From an uncultured Prevotella sp. (lineage in GTDB: Bacteria; Bacteroidota; Bacteroidia; Bacteroidales; Bacteroidaceae): DNA of 19,791 nucleotides. The notes under the pieces were generated by a model. That model did no database searches and had not been told where the DNA came from. It worked only from the letters and a program-made list of their open reading frames with translations. The stretch lies in contig CALNBT010000039.1 in the NCBI GenBank assembly GCA_937874345.1, positions 1 to 19,791 of the forward strand. Direction: 5' to 3'. Positions 15,081 through 19,791 of the stretch are shown here, piece by piece. Both the position numbers and the translations under genes were made by a program. Positions within the stretch are counted from its first letter, which is position 1. Each line of letters starts with the position of its first letter.

Positions 15081-15866
15081 TTGATTTTGACGCGCCCCAT
15101 ATTGACATACTATCCGCTTCATGAACGTGTAAAGGCATTTTCTTCTACACGAAAAGGGGGTGTGAGCGTGGGCAAATATGGTGAATTCAACATCAATGCT
15201 TATTGTGGGGACGATTCTGAAGCCATCGCAACGAATCGTCAATTGCTTTGCCAAGAGTTGCAGATTGATACCAACTTCTTGTTAATGCCACATCAAACGC
15301 ATGGGGATGAGTCGAGAATTATTGCCCAGGATTTTTTCTCTTCCTCATCCATGACACGAGAAATGTTATTGGAAAGTGTTGATAGCTTGATCACGAATGT
15401 GCCAGGCGTGTGTATCGGAGTCTTGACTGCCGATTGTATTCCCATTCTGCTTTATGATGACAGGCATCATGTTGCCGCTGCCGTTCATGCAGGATGGAGA
15501 GGAACGGTTCAGCGAATCGTTTCGAAAACCATTAAAAAGATGGGCCAAAACTATGGAACCCATGCAGAAGATTTGCATGGTTGTATTGGCCCAGGCATCT
15601 CGTTAACTCACTTTGAAGTGGGTGATGAGGTCTATAAAGAGTTCGCTCATGCCGGCTTTAACCTGTCGGAAATCTCTTTGAAAAAAGAAAAATGGCATAT
15701 CAATCTACCTGAATGCAATCGCCTGCAAATGGTGGAAATGGGAGTGCCTGAATCTAATATATTGAACACCCAGATCTGTACTTTCGATCATGTTGATGAA
15801 TACTTCTCTGCAAGACGAATGGGTATTCAGTCTGGAAGAGTCTATAGCGGAATCATTCTGCTGTAG
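15081..15866 (+). CDS. pgeF: Peptidoglycan editing factor PgeF (YfiH / laccase-domain family)
   Basis: 261 residues, standard for the family. The zinc ligands are conserved: H74 in HQTHG, C119 in LTADC and H136 in VHAGWRG, with later motifs CIGPGISLTHFEV and FFSARR. The family acts as purine-nucleoside-cleaving and cytoplasmic murein-precursor editing enzymes; older names include multicopper polyphenol oxidase. The start is unusual: there is a stop at 15078-15080 and no in-frame ATG before residue 69, so translation must begin at TTG 15081 or the nearby TTG codons at 15087 or 15102. It sits between obgE and a murein hydrolase gene, which fits a cell-wall role. Confidence 0.93.
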   Translation: MILTRPILTYYPLHERVKAFSSTRKGGVSVGKYGEFNINAYCGDDSEAIATNRQLLCQELQIDTNFLLMPHQTHGDESRIIAQDFFSSSSMTREMLLESVDSLITNVPGVCIGVLTADCIPILLYDDRHHVAAAVHAGWRGTVQRIVSKTIKKMGQNYGTHAEDLHGCIGPGISLTHFEVGDEVYKEFAHAGFNLSEISLKKEKWHINLPECNRLQMVEMGVPESNILNTQICTFDHVDEYFSARRMGIQSGRVYSGIILL

Positions 15867-15932
15867 TAAATTGGCCAGGATGGGGTAATCTGCCATTCTG
15901 AGTCTGCCTAGCAATCAATTATACTCGAACCT

Positions 15933-17054
15933 ATGAGACTATTTTTGCGCAAAATTTTACTGACGAGTGCAGTAATCATGACGCTGTCGGCCTTTGCTCC
16001 TGTAAATGAATCGTTCACTGCTGCCGAACAACAACAAATTAGTATTGCCACACCAGGGCTCTTTCACAAATCAAATACGTTTACAATTGATTTTACATCA
16101 AATGCAAACGTCGCTTATGCTTTCCCTCTTCCTGTTGGAAAAGCAAAGATGTTGAAAAATCATTCCTTAGAAATAGAATCGACCAAGGGTGATAATGTCA
16201 AGGCAATGTTAGATGGTGTGGTTCGTCTTTCACGCAAACATCCTAACTTTGGCAATGTAATCGTTATCAGGCACAGCAATGGTTTGGAGACCATGTACGC
16301 GAACAATGCACAAAATATCGTAAAGGTCGGTCAGACGGTAAAAGCTGGTCAGACCATTGCTATTGTGGGTGATAAGGATAAAAGAACGTATTCTCTATTT
16401 TCCATCATGGTGAATGGTGCACGCGTCAACCCCGAAATAATCATTGATATCAATAGTCATCAGTTGCGACAACAAGCCATACAATGCAAGAAAACGGGTT
16501 CAAGGGTTGACATATCGGTTGTCACTGTCGATCAAAAGAAAGCTGTCAGTGATGACGATGATCCCTTTGCAGCAGGTTATACGATCAAGTTAAACCTTGC
16601 TGATGTGGAAAAGGAAGGGCATTGGGCATTTCCTTTGCCTGGAAGTAAGACAATTAGTCCTTATGGAGGTCGTAGAAACCATTGTGGCGTAGATTTAAAA
16701 ACGAAACCCAGAGATGGTATTGTGGCTGTCTTCGATGGGGTTGTAACCCTTTCAAAACCCCATTATGGATATGGAAACTGCATTACAATCAAGCATAAAT
16801 ATGGTTTTGAAACCTTGTATAGCCATATGTGTAAAAACTTGGTGAATGTGGGGCAGAAAGTTAAGGCAGGGGAGGAGATCGGATTAACGGGCCGTACCGG
16901 CCGGGCAACCACGGAGCATCTGCATTTTGAAATTCATTACAAAGGAAGGCGTATCAATCCTTCGATGATATTCGATTGTGCAAAAAAGCAATTGCAAGAT
17001 GTGACTTTGATATTGACAAAGTCTGGAGGTATTACTTCGAAGCGTAACAATTGA
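15933..17054 (+). CDS. Secreted M23/LytM peptidase with one degenerate and one intact domain
   Basis: 373 residues with a signal peptide or membrane anchor (RKILLTSAVIMTLSAFA). There are two M23 domains. In the first (about residues 60-165) the fold is recognisable (GDNVKAMLDGVVRLSRKHPNFGN, VGQTVKAGQTIAIVG), but the zinc ligands are lost; TYSLFS at 152-157 replaces the usual HLHFE. The second (about 228-350) has the full set: H250 and D254 (HCGVD), H298 (LYSHM) and HLH 329-331. The enzyme should cut peptide cross-links of peptidoglycan in the periplasm, with the first domain perhaps binding or regulating. The gene is 66 bases after pgeF with no evident promoter between, so it probably ends the obgE-pgeF transcript. 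Its stop codon lies in the loop of the downstream terminator. Confidence 0.93.
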   Translation: MRLFLRKILLTSAVIMTLSAFAPVNESFTAAEQQQISIATPGLFHKSNTFTIDFTSNANVAYAFPLPVGKAKMLKNHSLEIESTKGDNVKAMLDGVVRLSRKHPNFGNVIVIRHSNGLETMYANNAQNIVKVGQTVKAGQTIAIVGDKDKRTYSLFSIMVNGARVNPEIIIDINSHQLRQQAIQCKKTGSRVDISVVTVDQKKAVSDDDDPFAAGYTIKLNLADVEKEGHWAFPLPGSKTISPYGGRRNHCGVDLKTKPRDGIVAVFDGVVTLSKPHYGYGNCITIKHKYGFETLYSHMCKNLVNVGQKVKAGEEIGLTGRTGRATTEHLHFEIHYKGRRINPSMIFDCAKKQLQDVTLILTKSGGITSKRNN

Positions 17055-17087
17055 TTACGCTTCAAAGAAGTTTATTATTATTTTTTG
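17034..17087 (+). terminator. Terminator overlapping the end of the M23 gene
   Basis: GAAGCGTAA (17039-17047) pairs perfectly with TTACGCTTC (17055-17063). After an AAA bulge, the outer bases ACTTC (17034-17038) pair with GAAGT (17067-17071). TTATTATTATTTTTTG follows. The loop CAATTGA ends with the M23 stop codon. Confidence 0.75.
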
Positions 17088-17266
17088 TTTCTATTGGCTC
17101 GTTGTGTGCGGTATTTCGCCTTCTGACGAGCTGATCCACTACCGTGCGCTCCGGTAATGTATTTCTTTTTCTTGGCCTTGGTCTTGACCTTATCTTTATT
17201 CTTATCCTCTTTGGGAGCAGGTCTAAAGGTTATGCCATCCTCAAGGATTTTGTCAAAATCATCCAT
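17078..17266 (-). CDS. Small lysine-rich hypothetical protein
   Basis: 62 residues from the ATG at 17266 (MDDFDKILEDGITFRPAPK). An acidic N-terminus is followed by a long basic tail with KTKAKKKK and many R/K to the end (RANRNKK). The open frame extends to a GTG at 17302, but that part lies in an intergenic repeat, so I take the ATG. No domain, signal peptide or membrane segment is seen. A basic low-complexity tail suggests nucleic-acid or ribosome contact, which is only a guess. It is about 150 bases downstream of the AICAR transformylase on the same strand. It could be non-coding, but the codon pattern and the plausible start favour a real gene. Confidence 0.55.
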   Translation of the reverse strand: MDDFDKILEDGITFRPAPKEDKNKDKVKTKAKKKKYITGAHGSGSARQKAKYRTQRANRNKK

Positions 17267-17294
17267 AGTTCTATTATTTTTAGTTGGTGATTCA

Positions 17295-17407
17295 TCATTC
17301 ACAATTCGTCAAGTGCAAGACCATTTGTACGTCTTTTAATGTGTGTTGCGCAGGTTTGATTCTGCTACACGTCGTACATTCGATGAGAGATGAAGAATTG
17401 TGAATGA
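17295..17407. repeat. Inverted pair of a GAATTGTGAATGA-type intergenic repeat
   Basis: TCATTCACAATTC (17295-17307) and GAATTGTGAATGA (17395-17407) are perfect 13-base inverted copies flanking 87 bases. With one mismatch the match continues through (C/T)GAAT to 18 bases. Degenerate repeats of this GAATTGTGAAT style are common between Bacteroidota genes. They lie between the stop of the AICAR transformylase and the small hypothetical gene. Confidence 0.6.
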
Positions 17408-17416
17408 CGAATTATT

Positions 17417-18598
17417 TTAATGATGGAACAGTCGGACACCGGTAAATGTCATCGTTATTCCATATTTGTCGCAAGTAGCTATAACATGATCATCACGAAT
17501 GGAACCTCCTGCCTGTGCGATGTATTCAACGCCGCTTTTATGAGCACGTTCTATATTGTCACCAAATGGGAAGAATGCATCGCTACCCAGCGCTACCTGT
17601 CTGTTTTGTGCCAGCCATTCTTTCTTTTCTTGTGCCGTTAAAGGCTCTGGTTTTGACGTGAAGAATTGTTCCCAAGTACCGTCAACCAACAAGTCTTCAA
17701 ATTCCTCACCGATATAAAGGTCAATGGTATTGTCTCTGTCTGCACGGTGAATACCAGGTTTGAATGGAAGGTTCATCACTTTGGGACATTGGCGCAACCA
17801 CCAGTTATCTGCCTTTTGACCAGCCAATCGCGTACAATGGATTCTGCTTTGCTGTCCAGCTCCTATACCGATAGCCTGTCCATCCTTAACATAACAAACG
17901 CTATTACTCTGCGTATACTTCAATGTGATGAGTGCAATCATTAAATCTCGTTTGGCTTCTGGCGTGAATATCTGATTCTGTGTCGGAATATTGGCGAAGA
18001 GGGTGTCATCATCTAATTTCACTTCATTACGACCTTGTTCGAAAGTAATACCGAAGACCTGCTTATGTTCAATGGGCTCTGGTACATAATTCGGATCGAT
18101 CTGGATGACATTATACGTTCCTTTGCGTTTAGCTTTCAAGATAGCAAGAGCTTCAGGAGTATAGTCTGGTGCGATGACACCGTCGCTTACTTCACGCTTG
18201 ATTAAGGTAGCCGTTGCAGCATCGCAGGTATCGCTCAGCGCAACGAAGTCTCCATAAGAACACATTCTATCAGCACCACGGGCTCTGGCATAAGCATTTG
18301 CCAAAGGTGAAAATTCAATATTGACGTCGTCAACGAAGTAAATCTTCTTCAACGTGTCATTCAAAGGAAGTCCGATTGCTGCACCTGCGGGTGAAACATG
18401 CTTGAATGATGCTGCTGCAGCGATACCGGTGGCGGCTTTAAGTTCTTTTACGAGCTGCCAACTATTCAGTGCATCGAGAAAATTAATGTATCCTGGGCGG
18501 CCATTCAATACTTCAAGTGGCAATTCGCCTTCTTCCATGTAAATTCGTGATGGCTTTTGGTTGGGATTGCATCCGTACTTTAATGCTAATTCTTTCAT
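17417..18598 (-). CDS. Stand-alone AICAR transformylase (phosphoribosylaminoimidazolecarboxamide formyltransferase)
   Basis: 393 residues. The sequence covers only the formyltransferase half of PurH: the catalytic pair K66-H67 in SFKHVSPAGAA, then ARARGADRMCSYGDFVAL, GAGQQSRIHC, SDAFFPFGDNIERA, and the C-terminal AGGSIRDDHVIATCDKYGITMTFTG. The N-terminal IMP cyclohydrolase (MGS-like) domain of bifunctional PurH is absent. It transfers a formyl group from 10-formyl-THF to AICAR, the penultimate step of IMP synthesis, in the cytoplasm. Bacteroidota often carry this short form besides a bifunctional PurH elsewhere; whether that is so here cannot be seen. A -7 element lies just upstream and a small lysine-rich gene downstream. 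Confidence 0.92.
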   Translation of the reverse strand: MKELALKYGCNPNQKPSRIYMEEGELPLEVLNGRPGYINFLDALNSWQLVKELKAATGIAAAASFKHVSPAGAAIGLPLNDTLKKIYFVDDVNIEFSPLANAYARARGADRMCSYGDFVALSDTCDAATATLIKREVSDGVIAPDYTPEALAILKAKRKGTYNVIQIDPNYVPEPIEHKQVFGITFEQGRNEVKLDDDTLFANIPTQNQIFTPEAKRDLMIALITLKYTQSNSVCYVKDGQAIGIGAGQQSRIHCTRLAGQKADNWWLRQCPKVMNLPFKPGIHRADRDNTIDLYIGEEFEDLLVDGTWEQFFTSKPEPLTAQEKKEWLAQNRQVALGSDAFFPFGDNIERAHKSGVEYIAQAGGSIRDDHVIATCDKYGITMTFTGVRLFHH

Positions 18599-18623
18599 AA
18601 TGAAAAGGTGTTCTTGTAGGATG

Positions 18624-18631
18624 CAAAGTTA
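18624..18631 (-). promoter_or_regulatory. -7 promoter element of the AICAR transformylase gene
   Basis: TAACTTTG on the minus strand matches TAnnTTTG and lies about 26 bases before the ATG at 18598, so the leader is very short. No -33 TTTG is evident at the standard spacing. Confidence 0.65.
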
Positions 18632-18648
18632 TAAAAAACAATCGGCAT

Positions 18649-18677
18649 AAGGAAGGGACTCTTCCTTTTTTATTATT
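18649..18677 (+). terminator. Orphan terminator-like hairpin in a divergent intergenic region
   Basis: AAGGAAG (18649-18655) pairs with CTTCCTT (18661-18667) around GGACT, followed by TTTTATTATTTTTA on the plus strand. No plus-strand gene ends here; it lies between two divergent promoters. It might stop antisense transcription entering from the AICAR transformylase side. Confidence 0.5.
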
Positions 18678-18763
18678 TTTATGCTCTGCTGTTGATGGGC
18701 TGAATCGTGGGATTCTCTTTTTAATTAAAATGCTTATTTTTTTAATTCGACCTTATTTTATCC

Positions 18764-18771
18764 TATCTTTG
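18764..18771 (+). promoter_or_regulatory. -7 promoter element of the broken acyltransferase gene
   Basis: TATCTTTG matches TAnnTTTG, about 90 bases upstream of the acyltransferase ATG at 18861. The promoter appears intact although the gene is not. Confidence 0.6.
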
Positions 18772-18789
18772 CACAACTTAAATTAATCA

Positions 18790-18852
18790 ATGAAATGGAA
18801 AAGCGGAGAATTTGTCCATCCTTCTATTTCTACTTGTATCAATGAAAAATAA
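18790..18852 (+). CDS. Possible 20-codon leader ORF upstream of the acyltransferase
   Basis: An ATG about 12 bases after the predicted transcription start opens a 20-residue frame (MKWKSGEFVHPSISTCINEK) that stops 8 bases before the acyltransferase ATG. It matches no family I know. It could be a chance frame in the leader. Confidence 0.2.
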   Translation: MKWKSGEFVHPSISTCINEK

Positions 18853-18860
18853 ATTATACG

Positions 18861-19791
18861 ATGAATTCTAAACGCATCGGTGGTTAGACACGATGAGATT
18901 TGTGGCAATGTTTGCCTTAATTTGCTGTCATTGTACCGATCCTTTCAATTTTTTTCCGGGTACATCGCCCAATATTGAAGAGATAAAATTCTGGGGAGCC
19001 ATTTATGGTGCACTGGTACATCCATGTGTTCCTTTATTCGTGATGATCACCGGTGCGCTGTTGCTTCCGGTCAAGGAAGAAATGAAACCCTTCTACAAAA
19101 AGAGGATTAGCCGCGTTTTGTGGCCTTTTCTTATTTGGTCTGTCGTATATGCCCTATTCCCCGGGATAACAGGTGTTCTAGGTTTTGGTTCCTAACTTGT
19201 CTTAAATTGTTTTCCTTATGCCGGTGAGATCGTAACCCAGCAAGAATTTGCTGTAGCGCTGCAATATATTTCGGGCCTCGCCTTGAACTTTTCGCCTATT
19301 GCCGTTCACATGCGGTACATCTATTTGTTGATAGGATAGTATCTTTACATGCCTATTTTCTCGGTATGGATCGAAAAAGCGTCAGAAAAAGCCAAGTTGA
19401 TGTTTCTTGTCTTATGGGGCGTTACTTTGCTGATACCTTACATCAATTATTTTATTTCGCCCTATCTTTGGGGCACCTGCTCATGGAACAGCTTTGGCAT
19501 GCTATATGCGTTTGCAGGATTCAATGGTTATTTGTTGCTGGGACATTATCTTCGTCGGGTGGAATGGTCGTGGCGAAAGACGATAGCCATCAGCTTGCCG
19601 ATGTTCATCGTTGGCTATCTGGTAACTTTTTTTGGATTCAGGCATATGACCTCGTTACCTGATTTTACCCCAGACATGCTTGAGTTGTTTTTTACTTACT
19701 GCTCGATAAACGTCATGATGATGACGTTTGCAACGTTTATGATAGTGAAGAAAATTGAGATTAAATCTGCAAAAGTACAAGCTTTGCTTGC
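18861..19791 (+). pseudogene. Broken acyltransferase-3-like membrane protein gene (partial, right edge)
   Basis: The reading begins at ATG 18861 (MNSKRIG). A missing base near 18881 shifts the frame, after which WLDTMRFVAMFALICCHC continues in the frame of 18893. That frame is then interrupted by TAA at 19193-19195 and TAG at 19337-19339, yet stays protein-like on both sides: NCFPYAGE, FSPIAVHM and YIYLLIG before the TAG, and YLYMPIFSVWIEKASEKAK, SPYLWGTCSWNSFGMLYAF and NGYLLLGHYLRR after it. These are typical of membrane acyltransferase-3 proteins (YiaH/WecH-like), which acylate surface sugars or polymers and have about ten membrane helices. The remaining sequence is well preserved to the window end, so inactivation looks recent. 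Three separate lesions make a sequencing error unlikely. Confidence 0.85.

Noticed and set aside
17267..17302. GTG start of the small lysine-rich gene
   Set aside because: It lies inside an intergenic repeat; the ATG at 17266 gives a more natural start.
19193..19339. Stop-codon recoding in the acyltransferase
   Set aside because: TAA and TAG are both involved, there is also a frameshift, and other genes here end normally at TAA and TAG codons, so a pseudogene is simpler.
1..19791. CRISPR arrays, tRNA or rRNA genes, transposases, phage genes
   Set aside because: No regularly spaced repeats, tRNA-like cloverleaf motifs or mobile-element proteins were seen on either strand.

Overview
The window looks like an ordinary chromosomal segment of a Bacteroidota species, most likely of the Prevotellaceae (Prevotella sensu lato). 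Many genes are preceded by the Bacteroidota -7 promoter element TAnnTTTG and lack a purine-rich ribosome-binding site. The protein set also fits: a secreted GH95 fucosidase, a CarboxypepD_reg-like secreted protein, DUF3109, a stand-alone AICAR transformylase and an Obg with an acidic tail. The genus is inferred; no rRNA is present. No tRNA, rRNA, CRISPR array, transposase or phage gene was seen.

Layout. 1-2485: a Crp/Fnr-type regulator (minus strand, cut by the left edge) diverges from hcp. The shared intergenic region carries a perfect palindrome centred about 42 bp upstream of the probable hcp start, which fits an HcpR-like nitrosative-stress switch. 2486-3420: an hsp20 gene behind a near-consensus sigma-54 (-24/-12) promoter with two upstream palindromic sites, plus an unusually strong AGGAGG ribosome-binding site. 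This is the most interesting regulatory structure in the window. 3421-6700: gpmI (glycolysis), then ung (uracil-DNA glycosylase) with a cysteine-rich DUF3109 gene. 6793-10262 (minus): a secreted GH95 alpha-L-fucosidase followed by a secreted non-catalytic protein resembling GH78 accessory beta-sandwiches. 10263-11008: non-coding, holding a strong terminator. 11009-12253 (minus): a secreted protein with an N-terminal CarboxypepD_reg-like domain.

12254-17087: divergently from it run hpt and adk (overlapping by 4 bp, purine salvage and nucleotide balance), then obgE, pgeF (TTG start) and a secreted protein with two M23/LytM domains, the first having lost its metal ligands. This is a housekeeping cluster for purines, ribosome/GTPase function and the cell wall, ended by a hairpin terminator whose loop holds the M23 stop codon. 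17078-18598 (minus): a small lysine-rich hypothetical protein and a stand-alone AICAR transformylase. 18599-19791: a promoter, a possible 20-codon leader ORF, and an acyltransferase-3-like gene broken by one frameshift and two in-frame stops, running off the right edge.

How the parts work together. The left third is stress-related (Hcp, its regulator, Hsp20, Ung). The middle is extracellular glycan use. The right third is core nucleotide and envelope housekeeping. I see no new multi-gene defence or mobile system. The best candidates for something undescribed are the sigma-54 control of hsp20 and the GH95 plus orphan beta-sandwich pair.
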